This document shows, one piece after another, positions 52,368 through 60,797 of a stretch of DNA of 64,000 nucleotides (the first letter of the stretch is position 1; every line of letters begins with the position of its first letter). Made by a program: the position numbers and the translations under genes. The notes beneath the pieces were generated by a model that ran no database searches, was not told where the DNA came from, and was given only the letters and a program-made list of their open reading frames with translations. The stretch covers positions 1,116,001 through 1,180,000 of the forward strand of contig NZ_CP032419.1 in NCBI RefSeq assembly GCF_003595175.1, read 5' to 3'. The stretch comes from Pseudomonas cavernae (GTDB lineage: Bacteria > Pseudomonadota > Gammaproteobacteria > Pseudomonadales > Pseudomonadaceae).

Positions 52368-52509
52368 AGAGCCTGTTTACGATCTGCTGCGCGTCGGCCA
52401 TACGGCGTTAAAAATGGCCTCGGGATGCTCATTTACAGCTCGTAAACTCCGCTCCCTCGGCCATTTTTGCCTTGTCTGGCTCTAGCTCGCGAGATCGTAA
52501 ACAGACTCT
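52368..52509. repeat. Family A long palindrome, copy A5 (short form)
   Basis: 142 bp from AGAGCCTGTTTACGATCT to AGATCGTAAACAGACTCT, the cleanest short copy. The arms GTTTACGATCT/AGATCGTAAAC carry a T/A pair where A2 has C/G, a compensated difference. The centre is TTTACAGCTCGTAAA. Confidence 0.9.
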
Positions 52510-52580
52510 TGGGCACGGGCGCCAGGAACCGCCGGCGTGCGCTAATGTCTAGGCAGGGTCATCAAACAAGGAGAAACCCT

Positions 52581-52973
52581 ATGTCTGCCTTCATGCGTCG
52601 TCTGGCTGCCGCCCTGGCGGTCGTGCATTTCCTGTTGTTCGCCCAGATTCCCCTGGCCCAGGCCGCCATGCTCGGCACCCCGCAGGTACTGCACGAGCAG
52701 CAGCAACAGGTCGACCGCCAGCAACTGCGGGCGATGCTCGACGACCAGCAGGTGCAGCAGAAACTCGAGTCCATGGGCGTCGAACGCGCCCAGGTGGAGG
52801 CGCGCATCGCCAGTCTGACGCCGGCCGAGTTGGCGCAGTTCAACCAGCAGTTGCAGCAAGAGCCGGCAGGCGCCGGCGTGGTCGGCATCATCGTGCTGTT
52901 CCTGGTGATCTTCATCATCACCGACATGCTCTGCGCCACCGACATCTTCACCTTCATCAAGTGCATCCGTTGA
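52581..52973 (+). CDS. PA2779-family small secreted protein
   Basis: A 130-residue protein with signal peptide (MSAFMRRLAAALAVVHFLLFAQIPLAQA), a Gln-rich helical central part (QVLHEQQQQVDRQQLRAMLDDQQVQQKLESMGV) and a C-terminal membrane anchor VVGIIVLFLVIFIITDMLCATDIF. This is the PA2779 family. It overlaps and is coupled to the following peptidase-like gene, as in P. aeruginosa, so the two probably form a functional pair. Start ATG 52581 has AAGGAG. Confidence 0.88.
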   Translation: MSAFMRRLAAALAVVHFLLFAQIPLAQAAMLGTPQVLHEQQQQVDRQQLRAMLDDQQVQQKLESMGVERAQVEARIASLTPAELAQFNQQLQQEPAGAGVVGIIVLFLVIFIITDMLCATDIFTFIKCIR

Positions 52974-53932
52974 GTCTGCTGCGTGCGGCCGCCCTGCTGA
53001 TGGCGGGGCTGCTGCTCGGCGGCTGCGCCGGGCAGGTGCAGTTGCCCGCGCACAGCCAAGTCCTGCCGCGGTCGGTGGAACTGGGCCAAGTGCCGTTCTT
53101 CCCGCAGGAGGCCTACCAGTGCGGCCCCGCGGCACTGGCCACCATGCTGGTGCAGCGCGGCGTGGCCACCACGCCGAGCCTGCTCAAGCCGCAGGTCTAC
53201 CTGCCCGAGCGCCAGGGCAGCCTCAAGCTCGAACTGGTCGCCGCGGCGCGCCAGCACGGCCTGCTGGTCTACCCGCTGGCGCCGACGCTGGATGCCCTGC
53301 TGACCCAGGTGGCGGCCGGCAACCCGGTACTGGTGATGCAGAACCTGCGCTTCGACTGGTGGCCGCAGTGGCACTTCGCGGTGCTGGTCGGCTATGACCG
53401 GGTCGAGCAGCAACTGATCCTGCGCTCGGCCACCAGCAAGCGCTGGCGCACCGACTTCAAGAGTTTCGACGCCACCTGGCGGCGCGCCGAGCGCTGGGCG
53501 GTGGTGACCGTGCCAGCCGAGCGCCTGCCGGCCGAGGCGCAATTGCAGCCCTGGTTGCAGGCGGCCAGCGATCTGGAGGAAACCGGCCAGCGCCGGGTCG
53601 CCGAGCGCGCCTACCGCACCGCCGCCACGCATTGGCCGCACGAGCCGATGCCGGCCTTCGCCCTGGCCAATGCGCGCTATGCCGAGGGCGACCGCAACGG
53701 CGCGCAACAGGCGCTGCGCGACAGCCTGCAGCGCCAGCCGGATTTCGCCCTCGGCTGGTTCAATCTCTCGGAAGTGCTCAACGAACAGGGCTGCGCCCAG
53801 CAGGCCAGCGCCGCCCGCGCCTGCGCGCAGCAGTTGGCGCCGCAGGATTCTCGCCTGGCGGCGCCGCTGGCGCCGGCCCCCGACAAATCGGCAAGCGCCT
53901 GCAGCGCGGTGCCGGCTTGCCCGGTGCGCTAG
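52961..53932 (+). CDS. PA2778-family cysteine peptidase lipoprotein
   Basis: A protein of about 320 residues with lipobox LLLGGC, a C39-like peptidase domain (EAYQCGPAALATMLVQRG with the nucleophile Cys, and WHFAVLVGYD with the catalytic His), and C-terminal TPR-like repeats (about 200-290: AERAYRTAATHWPHEPMPAFALANARYAEGDRNGAQQAL). The start may be GTG 52961 or the TTG at 52970 that overlaps the upstream stop (TTGA); both give the same lipoprotein. The paired PA2779-like protein with its membrane anchor may be substrate or scaffold. It is expected on the outer-membrane periplasmic face. Confidence 0.87.
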   Translation: MHPLSLLRAAALLMAGLLLGGCAGQVQLPAHSQVLPRSVELGQVPFFPQEAYQCGPAALATMLVQRGVATTPSLLKPQVYLPERQGSLKLELVAAARQHGLLVYPLAPTLDALLTQVAAGNPVLVMQNLRFDWWPQWHFAVLVGYDRVEQQLILRSATSKRWRTDFKSFDATWRRAERWAVVTVPAERLPAEAQLQPWLQAASDLEETGQRRVAERAYRTAATHWPHEPMPAFALANARYAEGDRNGAQQALRDSLQRQPDFALGWFNLSEVLNEQGCAQQASAARACAQQLAPQDSRLAAPLAPAPDKSASACSAVPACPVR

Positions 53933-53940
53933 GGCGTCCC

Positions 53941-54233
53941 TCACCCTAGCCCTCTCCGATGGGAGAGGGGACTGATCGGCGCGGCGTGGCGGTGCAACCC
54001 GCCAGTGCGGGTCTGCGGCAGTCCGTAGGATGGGTTGAGCGTAGCGATACCCATCATTGCGCTTCGATGGGTATCGCAGGCTCAACCCATCCTACAAAGC
54101 AGTCCGTGGCTCGGCACCATTCTCAGGAAACGGTGTAGCCCTGAAAAGGAATAATCCTCGAGCAGCCTTGCGCCCGCTGTAGGGCGGGCGCAACCCGCCA
54201 GTTCCGGCCTGCGACGGGTTGCCCCAGCTACGG
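53941..54233. repeat. Three intergenic repeat units, no gene
   Basis: CCCTCACCCTAGCCCTCTCC...GGGAGAGGGG (53939-53971), GTAGGATGGGTTGAGCGTAGCGATACCCATC with its inverted half GATGGGTATCGCAGGCTCAACCCATCCTAC (54026-54096), and GGGCGCAACCCGCCAG...GACGGGTTGCCC (54186-54226). They fill the convergent space before the ligase gene. Confidence 0.65.
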
Positions 54234-54234
54234 C

Positions 54235-55827
54235 CTAACGAATCGCCGCCTCGGCCGCCAGCTGCTTGCGCAGTTCGGCCTTGGCGATTTTCTCCAGGGT
54301 CACGCGCGGGAAGTCGTCGACGATGCGGATGCCGGCCGGCACCTTGAAGTCGGCCAACTGGCTGCGGCACTGGGCGAACAGGCGCTCGATGAATTCGTCG
54401 TGGCGGTCGGCGTCGATCTCGCTGGCCACGGCGACGAAGGCGTAGGGCACCTCGTCGAGCATGGCGTGGCGCTGGGCCACCACCGCCACCTCGACCACGC
54501 CCGGCACGCCGAGCAGCACGCGCTCGATTTCCGAGGCGGCGACGTTCTCGCCGCCGACCTTGAGCATGTCCTTGTCGCGGTCGGCGAACTTGATCGAGCC
54601 GTCCTCCAGCAGCGTCACCCGGTCGCCGCTGAGGAACCAGCCCTGCGCGTCGAAGCTCGCCGCGGTGGCCGCCGGGTCGTCCAAATATTCCTTGAACAGC
54701 GACACCCCGCGCAGCCCCAGCACCCGCAGGTGGCCGCTGGCGCCGACCTCGACCGGCTGGCCGTCATCGTCGACCACGCAGATCTGGTAGGTGCTGGCGG
54801 CGCGGCCGATGCTCATCTCGGTGTTGGGCAGGCCGGTGAGGCCTATGATCGGGTGCGAGATGGTTTCGGTCATGCCCCACCAGCCGATGGTCTTGATGCC
54901 GAATGGCTGCGCCAGCGCCGGATCGCACATGGCGGTGCCCCACAGCCGGAAGTAATGCCGTTCCGGCTTCGGTTGGGCGAGCAGGGCACGCATGAAGAAG
55001 GGGACGGCCGAATGCCAAGTGCAGCGGTTGCGTACGGCCACGTCCCAGAAGCGGCTGGCGGAGAAGCGCGGCTGCAGCACCAGGGTGCCACCGACCCACA
55101 GCGAGGTGAGGAAGCTGTAGCCCAGCGCGTTGGTGTGAAACAGCGGCATCACCGCGAGGTGGATATCGTCGCTGCGCAGGTCCTGGTGGTAGGCGTTGAC
55201 CCGCGCGGCCCACAGCGCGTTGCCGTGGGTCAGCACCACGCCCTTCGGCCGCGAGGTGGTGCCCGAGGTGTACTGCACATACATCGGCCGCAGCGGATCG
55301 GCGGCCACCCGGCGGCGCTGGGCGGCCGGCTCCGGGGCGAGCAGTTCGGCATAGGGCACCACGCCGCTGGGCAACTCGGCCGGTTCGCCGGCGTTGTGCG
55401 CGGTGCAGGCCAGCCAGCGCAGCTTGTCGCGCACCCGCGCCAGGCTGGCGATCAGGCTCGGCTGGCTGATCGCCACGCGGCAGTCGCTGTGAGTCACGAA
55501 GTAGTGCATCTCCTCGGCCGATGAGCGGGTGTTGGTGTTCACCGCAATCGCGCCCAACTCGCCGCAGGCGGCCCAGGTGAGGAGGAATTCCGGGCAGTTC
55601 TCCAGATGAATCAGCACCCGGTCGCCGCTGCGCACGCCGAGGGCTTCCAGGGCCGCGGCGACCCGTCCGACGGCGTGGTCGAACTGCGCGTAGCTGTAGG
55701 TTTCGGCGGGGCGATCGAAGGGCTCCCAGATCAGCAGCGGTTTGCGGGCGTTGGCTTGGGCCTGGGTCTCCAGCAGCCAGTTGAAGTCTTGGCCGGCGAA
55801 GGGATTGCAGGGTTGATGCGCGGACAT
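54235..55827 (-). CDS. AMP-dependent acyl-CoA synthetase/ligase
   Basis: A 530-residue ANL-superfamily ligase activating a carboxylic acid to acyl-CoA. P-loop YTSGTTSRPKGVVLTH; A5 motif GWWGMTETISHP; LSGDRVTLLEDGSIKFADRDKDMLKVGGENVAASEIE and the C-terminal catalytic lysine in PRVTLEKIAKAELRK (K of the last motif). Resembles crotonobetaine/carnitine-CoA ligase (CaiC-like) and cyclohexanecarboxylate ligases; substrate unknown. ATG 55825-55827 is chosen; an in-frame start 72 bp upstream lacks homologous sequence. No partner acyl-CoA genes are adjacent. Confidence 0.9.
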   Translation of the reverse strand: MSAHQPCNPFAGQDFNWLLETQAQANARKPLLIWEPFDRPAETYSYAQFDHAVGRVAAALEALGVRSGDRVLIHLENCPEFLLTWAACGELGAIAVNTNTRSSAEEMHYFVTHSDCRVAISQPSLIASLARVRDKLRWLACTAHNAGEPAELPSGVVPYAELLAPEPAAQRRRVAADPLRPMYVQYTSGTTSRPKGVVLTHGNALWAARVNAYHQDLRSDDIHLAVMPLFHTNALGYSFLTSLWVGGTLVLQPRFSASRFWDVAVRNRCTWHSAVPFFMRALLAQPKPERHYFRLWGTAMCDPALAQPFGIKTIGWWGMTETISHPIIGLTGLPNTEMSIGRAASTYQICVVDDDGQPVEVGASGHLRVLGLRGVSLFKEYLDDPAATAASFDAQGWFLSGDRVTLLEDGSIKFADRDKDMLKVGGENVAASEIERVLLGVPGVVEVAVVAQRHAMLDEVPYAFVAVASEIDADRHDEFIERLFAQCRSQLADFKVPAGIRIVDDFPRVTLEKIAKAELRKQLAAEAAIR

Positions 55828-55969
55828 GGGGCCTCTCAGTTTGTTGTTTTTGGTGGAGGTGGCCGGATTCTTACACCCGTGCAGGGGGCGGCAATGCAAA
55901 ATTTTGTATCTGCCGGAGGCTTGGCCATTAAGTTGCCAGGCGCCGGCGAGGCCACAGGCTAGAACCCCC

Positions 55970-56148
55970 GTAGGGTGGGTTGGCGGCGCAAGACGCAGGG
56001 TTCAAGGCTGGCAGAGGAAGCCGGGGCGCCGCGTAACCCACCGCACGCAGATGCAGGCCGACACCGCGGTGGGTTACGGCGCATCACTAGCCCACAGACA
56101 TCGAAGCGATATGCCGGGCGCCTAACCCACCCTATGCGCTTCTGCGAG
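55970..56148. repeat. GTAGGGTGGGTTGG...CTAACCCACCCTA repeat
   Basis: GTAGGGTGGGTTGGCG at 55970, GCGTAACCCACCGC near 56033, CGGTGGGTTACGGCG near 56068 and GCGCCTAACCCACCCTATG near 56118: inverted pairs of the same kind as at 12877. No coding gene is visible in 55828-56171. Confidence 0.6.
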
Positions 56149-56171
56149 GGCGAGAGGGGCGGACAGGGCTC

Positions 56172-57047
56172 TCAGCCGCCGAGAGCCGTGCGGTATTCAC
56201 CCGGCGTGGCGCCGAGGGCGGCGCGGAAGCGATTGCTGAAGTGACTGGCGCTGGCGAAGCCGCAGGCCAGGGCGATTTCGCCGAGTGGCAGGCCGGTTTC
56301 GCGCAGTAACTGGCGGGCCCGCGCCAAGCGCCGGGCCAGCAGGTAGCGATGCGGCGGCACGCCGAAGCTTTCGCGGAACATGCGCGCGAAGTGGTATGCG
56401 GACAGCGCCACCAACGCGGCCAGTTCACCGAGGCTGAGTGCTTGGTCGAGGTGCTGTTCGATGTAGTCCTGCAGCAGGCGGCGCTGGTGTGGTGCCAGGC
56501 CGCCCTGCAGACGCAGGCCCTCGCGCCTGCCGACCTGGGTGAGCAGGGTATGGCTGAGCAGCTCGTGGGCCAGGCTGCTGGTCAGCAGGCGCTCGCCCGG
56601 CTCGTGCCAATTCAAGGCGACCAGCTGGCGGAAACGCCGCGCCTGCTGTGGATCGTCGAGGAAGGTGCCTTCCCGCAGCTGCAACTCGCGCGGTTCGCGG
56701 TCGAGCAGTTGCACGGCGCCGAGGGCGAAGCGTTCGGGGCTGATGTACAGGTGCGCCAGGCGGATCTCGCCGTTGATCACCCAGGCCGACTCGTGGCCGG
56801 CCGGGAGGATGCACAGCTTGTCCGGCGCGCCCTTGCTGTCCGGGCGCTCGCGGCGGAAGGTGCCGGTGCCGCCGGCCAGGTAGCAGGACAGCGTGTGCTG
56901 GCTCGGTCCCTGGTACTCGCGGGCGTCGTGATGATTGCTCCACAGCGCCGCGCCGAGGCCGTCGCCCAGCTCGGCGACGGCCTCGAGGCGGGCGTGAGGC
57001 GAGCTGCTGAGCGACTGGAAAACCTGATTTTGTTCGAGTTGCGACAT
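56172..57047 (-). CDS. AraC-family regulator
   Basis: A 291-residue regulator. The C-terminal double HTH (LSLGELAALVALSAYHFARMFRESFGVPPHRYLLARRL, then LPLGEIALACGFASASHFSNRFRAALGATPGEYR) is canonical AraC/XylS; the N-terminal domain (about 1-180) is a divergent cupin-like sensing domain with GEIRLAHLYISPERFALG. ATG 57045-57047 is chosen; a longer frame upstream is possible. It is divergent from the EamA transporter gene (147 bp), which it probably regulates. Confidence 0.88.
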   Translation of the reverse strand: MSQLEQNQVFQSLSSSPHARLEAVAELGDGLGAALWSNHHDAREYQGPSQHTLSCYLAGGTGTFRRERPDSKGAPDKLCILPAGHESAWVINGEIRLAHLYISPERFALGAVQLLDREPRELQLREGTFLDDPQQARRFRQLVALNWHEPGERLLTSSLAHELLSHTLLTQVGRREGLRLQGGLAPHQRRLLQDYIEQHLDQALSLGELAALVALSAYHFARMFRESFGVPPHRYLLARRLARARQLLRETGLPLGEIALACGFASASHFSNRFRAALGATPGEYRTALGG

Positions 57048-57193
57048 GGCCGGAGTCTGCGCCGGAGCTGGGTCACCCATGCTACCGCGCGCGGGGGCGA
57101 GCGCCAGCCCGCCGGGGCAAATAAGCGCAAGTTTATGCAAGTCGGGCCTAAGCGGGTGGCGCAGACTGCCGGTCATCGCTGCCGGAGTCCGCC

Positions 57194-58090
57194 ATGAATC
57201 TCGCCCTGTATTTGCTCACCGTCCTGATCTGGGGCACCACCTGGATCGCCATCAAGCTGCAACTGGAAGTGGTCGCCATTCCGGCGTCCATCGCCTACCG
57301 CTTCGCCCTGGCGGCGCTGCTGCTGTTCGCCGTGCTGCTGGTAAGTCGGCGTTTGCAGAAGCTCGATCTGCGCGGTCAGCTGATCTGTCTGGCCCAGGGC
57401 CTGTGCCTGTTCTGTGTGAACTTCATGTGCTTCTACACCGCCAGCCAGTGGATCCCCAGCGGCCTGATCGCCGTGGTGTTCTCCACCGCCACGCTGTGGA
57501 ACGCGCTGAACGCGCGGGTCTTCTTCAAGCAGCGGATCGCCGCCAACGTGCTCGCCGGCGGCGCGCTGGGGCTGCTCGGCCTGGGCCTGCTGTTCTGGCC
57601 GGAGCTGGCCGGCCACCACGCCAGCCGGGAAACCCTGATCGGCCTGGCCCTGGCGCTGTTCGGCACGCTGTGCTTTTCCGCCGGCAACCTGCTCTCCAGC
57701 CTGCAGCAGAAGGCCGGCCTCAAGCCGCTGACCACCAACGCCTGGGGCATGCTCTATGGCGCGCTGATGCTGGCCGGCTACTGCCTGGTCAGTGGCACGC
57801 CGTTCGCCTTCCAGTGGAGCACAGGCTACGTCGGCTCGCTGCTGTACCTGGCGATCCCCGGCTCGGTGATCGGCTTCACCGCCTACCTGACCCTGGTCGG
57901 ACGCCTGGGTCCGGAGCGCGCGGCCTATTGCACGGTGCTGTTCCCGGTGGTGGCGCTGAACATCTCGGCCTTGGTCGAGGGCTACCAGTGGACGGCGCCG
58001 GCGCTGCTCGGGCTGGTACTGGTGATGCTCGGCAACGTGCTGGTGTTTCGTAAGCCCAAGGCGGCGACCCCGGTGCCGAAGCTGGCGTAG
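57194..58090 (+). CDS. EamA/DMT-family transporter
   Basis: A 298-residue inner-membrane transporter with ten predicted helices in two EamA repeats. Repeat 1 has LLTVLIWGTTWIAIKLQL and YRFALAALLLFAVLL; repeat 2 has LGMLYGALMLAGYCLVSG, SLLYLAIPGSVIGFTAYLTLVGRLGPERAAYCTVLFPVVALNISALVEGYQWTAPALLGLVLVMLGNVLV. Probably an exporter of amino acids or metabolites, controlled by the divergent AraC regulator. Substrate unknown. Confidence 0.9.
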   Translation: MNLALYLLTVLIWGTTWIAIKLQLEVVAIPASIAYRFALAALLLFAVLLVSRRLQKLDLRGQLICLAQGLCLFCVNFMCFYTASQWIPSGLIAVVFSTATLWNALNARVFFKQRIAANVLAGGALGLLGLGLLFWPELAGHHASRETLIGLALALFGTLCFSAGNLLSSLQQKAGLKPLTTNAWGMLYGALMLAGYCLVSGTPFAFQWSTGYVGSLLYLAIPGSVIGFTAYLTLVGRLGPERAAYCTVLFPVVALNISALVEGYQWTAPALLGLVLVMLGNVLVFRKPKAATPVPKLA

Positions 58091-58265
58091 GGTGGAAAAC
58101 CGCGAAGCGTTTTCCACCACCAGTGGGTGGATGTGAAAAACGACATCCACCCTACGAGAAGCGGCGCCACACCTGCGGGTCGCATGTAACACGTAGGATG
58201 GGTTGAGCGCAGCGATACCCATCAATAACGGCCCGCGTGGGTATCGCTGCGCTTAACCCACCCTA
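58088..58265. repeat. Composite of two intergenic hairpin repeats, second copy
   Basis: GTAGGGTGGAAAACCGCGAAGCGTTTTCCACC, then GTGGGTGGATGTGAAAAACGACATCCACCCTAC, then GTAGGATGGGTTGAGCGCAGCGATACCCATC and GTGGGTATCGCTGCGCTTAACCCACCCTAC. Same two units in the same order as at 21617-21787. They fill the 192-bp gap. Confidence 0.75.
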
Positions 58266-58282
58266 CATTAGCCGGCGGCTGT

Positions 58283-59260
58283 TCAGACCCCGCGCCACAC
58301 CTGCGGATTGACCAGATCGCGCGGGCGCTCGCCGGCCAGTGCGGCGAGCAGGTTGTCCACGGCGCGGTCGGCCATCGCCTGACGGGTTTCGTGGGTGGCC
58401 GAGCCGATGTGCGGCAGGGTCACCACCTGGCCCATGGCGAACAGCGGCGAATCGCGCAGCGGTTCCTGCTCGTAGACATCCAGCCCGGCGCCGCGAATCC
58501 GCCCCTGCTGCAGGGCCTCGATCAGCGCCGCCTCGTCGAGCACCGCGCCGCGGGCGATGTTGACCAGGATCGCTCCTGGCTTCATCAGCGCCAGTTCGCG
58601 GCGGCCGATCAGCTGGCGGGTCTGCGCGCTCAGCGGCACCACTATGCAGACGAAGTCGGCCTCGGCCAGCAACGCGTCGAGGCCGCGGTACTGCGCGCCG
58701 AGTTCCTGCTCCAGCGCCGGCTTGCGGCTGTTGCCGCTGTACAGCACCGGCATGTTGAAGCCGAAACGGCCGCGCCGGGCGATGGCCGCGCCGATGTTGC
58801 CGAGGCCGATGATGCCCAGGGTCTTGCCATGCACGTCGCAGCCGAACAGGCTTGGGTCGACCGTGCGCTGCCACTGGCCGGCCTTGGTCCAGGCATCCAG
58901 CTCGGCGACCCGCCGGGCGGCGCTCATCAGCAGGGCGAAGCCGAGATCGGCGGTGCTTTCGGTGAGCACGTCCGGGGTGTTGGTCAGCAGGATGCCGCGC
59001 TCGTTCAGGTAATCGAGCTCGTAGTTGTCGTAGCCGACCGAGATGCTCGAGATCACCTGCAGCTGCTCGGCCGCCTGCAAATTAGCCCGCCCCAGACGGC
59101 GACCGACGCCGAGCAGGCCGTGGGCGCGGGGCAGGGCGGCGGCGAACTGGGCCTCGACATCGCCGCCATCGGCGCCCGGCACTATCAGTTCGACATGCGC
59201 CTGCAGACGCTCGATGACCGCCGGATTGAGGCGGCTGAAGGCAAGCACGGTGTTTTTCAT
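58283..59260 (-). CDS. D-isomer 2-hydroxyacid dehydrogenase (GhrB-like)
   Basis: A 325-residue NAD(P)H-dependent reductase for glyoxylate, hydroxypyruvate or 2-ketogluconate. Features: SISVGYDNYELDYLNERGILLTNTPDVLTESTADL, Rossmann motif LGIIGLGNIGAAIARR, catalytic Arg in VNIARGAVLDEAALI, Glu in GLDVYEQEP and His in LPHIGSATHETR. The SVGYDN and R/E/H set are those of GhrB/ketogluconate reductase. ATG 59258-59260 is used; an in-frame GTG two codons upstream is possible. Confidence 0.92.
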   Translation of the reverse strand: MKNTVLAFSRLNPAVIERLQAHVELIVPGADGGDVEAQFAAALPRAHGLLGVGRRLGRANLQAAEQLQVISSISVGYDNYELDYLNERGILLTNTPDVLTESTADLGFALLMSAARRVAELDAWTKAGQWQRTVDPSLFGCDVHGKTLGIIGLGNIGAAIARRGRFGFNMPVLYSGNSRKPALEQELGAQYRGLDALLAEADFVCIVVPLSAQTRQLIGRRELALMKPGAILVNIARGAVLDEAALIEALQQGRIRGAGLDVYEQEPLRDSPLFAMGQVVTLPHIGSATHETRQAMADRAVDNLLAALAGERPRDLVNPQVWRGV

Positions 59261-59373
59261 CGGCACACTCGTAACGGGGAAAACAGGCCCCGCACGTTAG
59301 CATCCCCAGGGTCGCTGCGGAGCGGCGACAACGCTCTAGCGTGCGGTTATCGGCGCATTTCCATGTCGTGCGC

Positions 59374-59760
59374 TCAAGAGCCGAAGCGGGCGAACAGCCG
59401 CGGCGAGAACAGCAGCCACAGGCACAGCGGATACAGCAGGTAATGCAGGCCGAACAGCAGCAGGCCCATCGGGCTGGGGGCGTCCTGCAGGCTCATCATC
59501 ACCAGCAGCCCGAGGTAGAGCAGGCCCAGCCCGCCGCCATAGAGGCCGAGCAGGCGCCAACGCTCGCCCGCCAACGGCGCGCGCTTGACCCGCAGGGCGA
59601 AGCACAGCGCCAGTCCGGCGGCGACCAGCGCGGCGATGCACAGGCTGGCGGCCACCCCACCGAGGCGCACGAAGCTGCGCAGTAGCAGATTGAGCAGCAC
59701 CACCGCGAGCACCCCGGCGAGGGCGTAGTGGCGGATGGCAACGCTAGCGCTGGTGCTCAT
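59374..59760 (-). CDS. Small four-helix membrane protein
   Basis: A 128-residue inner-membrane protein with four hydrophobic segments (about 14-32, 37-57, 70-88, 95-118). No family recognised. Its ATG overlaps the stop of the short upstream frame at 59757 (TGATG), so translation is coupled to that HIT-like fragment. Function unknown. Confidence 0.7.
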   Translation of the reverse strand: MSTSASVAIRHYALAGVLAVVLLNLLLRSFVRLGGVAASLCIAALVAAGLALCFALRVKRAPLAGERWRLLGLYGGGLGLLYLGLLVMMSLQDAPSPMGLLLFGLHYLLYPLCLWLLFSPRLFARFGS

Positions 59761-59885
59761 CGGTGCGGCTCCTGGGTGGCAGTCGGCTGGCTGTCGAGGA
59801 AGGCCGGCACCCGCTCCGACGCGTAGACCCGGTGCGTGGGCACCTGGCCGCTGGCGATGCGGCAGAACCGGTAGGCGGTACTCAT
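59757..59885 (-). pseudogene. N-terminal HIT-domain fragment
   Basis: A 42-codon frame starting MSTAYRFCRIASGQVPTHRV and continuing YASERVPAFLDSQPTATQEPHR. This aligns with the start of HIT-family hydrolases (FCKIIxGExPxxxVYExExxxAFLDxxP), but the catalytic HxHxH segment is absent: the frame ends at the overlap with the membrane gene. It is therefore a truncated relic that may still serve as a translated leader (AGGGA before its ATG). The next 178 bp toward the GST gene contain another open minus-strand fragment I cannot assign. Confidence 0.6.
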
Positions 59886-60063
59886 GGCGTCATTCCCTGA
59901 TCGATGGACAGCCGCCAGCCTAACCCCAGGCGGCGGGCAAGGACAGGCGCAGCGCCAGCCGCTCGCCCAGCCCGGCGGCGGCTGCCTCGGCGAGTATCGC
60001 GGCGAGAAAGGCGGGCGCGAGCGGGACGAAGCCGCCCTGGCGGTACAGCGCCGCGCTCGGCGC

Positions 60064-60717
60064 TCAGTCCCGCGCGGGCGCACCCAGCGGGAACAGCTCG
60101 CGATAGGGCCGGGCCTCGTCCACCGCGCGGGCGAACGAGGGGCGGGCGAGCAGGCGCTGGCGATAGGCACGCAGGTTGGCGAACGCCGTATCGATGGGGC
60201 GCACCCAGTCGGCATAGAACAGCGCCGGCGCGGCGGCGCAGTCGGCGAGGCCGAATGTGTCCCCGGCCGCCCATTCGCGTTCGGCCATGTGCGCGTCGAG
60301 CCAGGCGTACGCGGTGTCGAGCAGCGCACCGGCGTCGGCGACGCCCTGGCGGTCGTGTTGGTCTTCGTCGCGGAAGCTGTCGAACACGAACTTCTGCATC
60401 GGCGTCATCACGTAGTTGTCGAAGAAGCGGTCGAGCAGGCGCACGTCCAGCGCCGCCCGCGGGTCCGCCGGGAGCATGCGCACGGGGCCGGGATGATGGA
60501 GGTCGAGGTACTCGATGATGATGCTCGACTCGGGCACCGTGCGGCCCCGGTCCAGCAGCAGCGGCATACGCTTGAGCGGCCACAACGCGGCGTGCTCGGC
60601 GGCCACGGCCGGGTTGTCTGGACCCAGCTGACAGAGCTCGAATGGCAGCTCGTTTTCGTACAGGGCGATCAGGACTTTCTGGCAGTAGGAGGAAAAGGGA
60701 TGGGCATAGAGTTTCAT
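60064..60717 (-). CDS. Glutathione S-transferase family protein
   Basis: A 217-residue GST. The thioredoxin-like N-domain starts MKLYAHPFSSYCQKVLIALYE (catalytic Ser/Cys region), has MPLLLDRGRTVPESSIIIEYLD (cis-Pro and the ESxxI glutathione-binding motif), and the helical C-domain ends ... GDTFGLADCAAAPALFYADW. Substrate unknown. ATG 60715-60717 has an AGGAGGAAAAGGG site upstream. Nearby VOC and GFA genes also belong to glutathione- or electrophile-related families. Confidence 0.9.
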   Translation of the reverse strand: MKLYAHPFSSYCQKVLIALYENELPFELCQLGPDNPAVAAEHAALWPLKRMPLLLDRGRTVPESSIIIEYLDLHHPGPVRMLPADPRAALDVRLLDRFFDNYVMTPMQKFVFDSFRDEDQHDRQGVADAGALLDTAYAWLDAHMAEREWAAGDTFGLADCAAAPALFYADWVRPIDTAFANLRAYRQRLLARPSFARAVDEARPYRELFPLGAPARD

Positions 60718-60797
60718 GTCGCGTTCATCTCCCAAGTGGTGGCGGCCGGACGACGCCATCTGCGCACGGCCCTGGTGCGAGTGAAGGGCGTGGGCGT

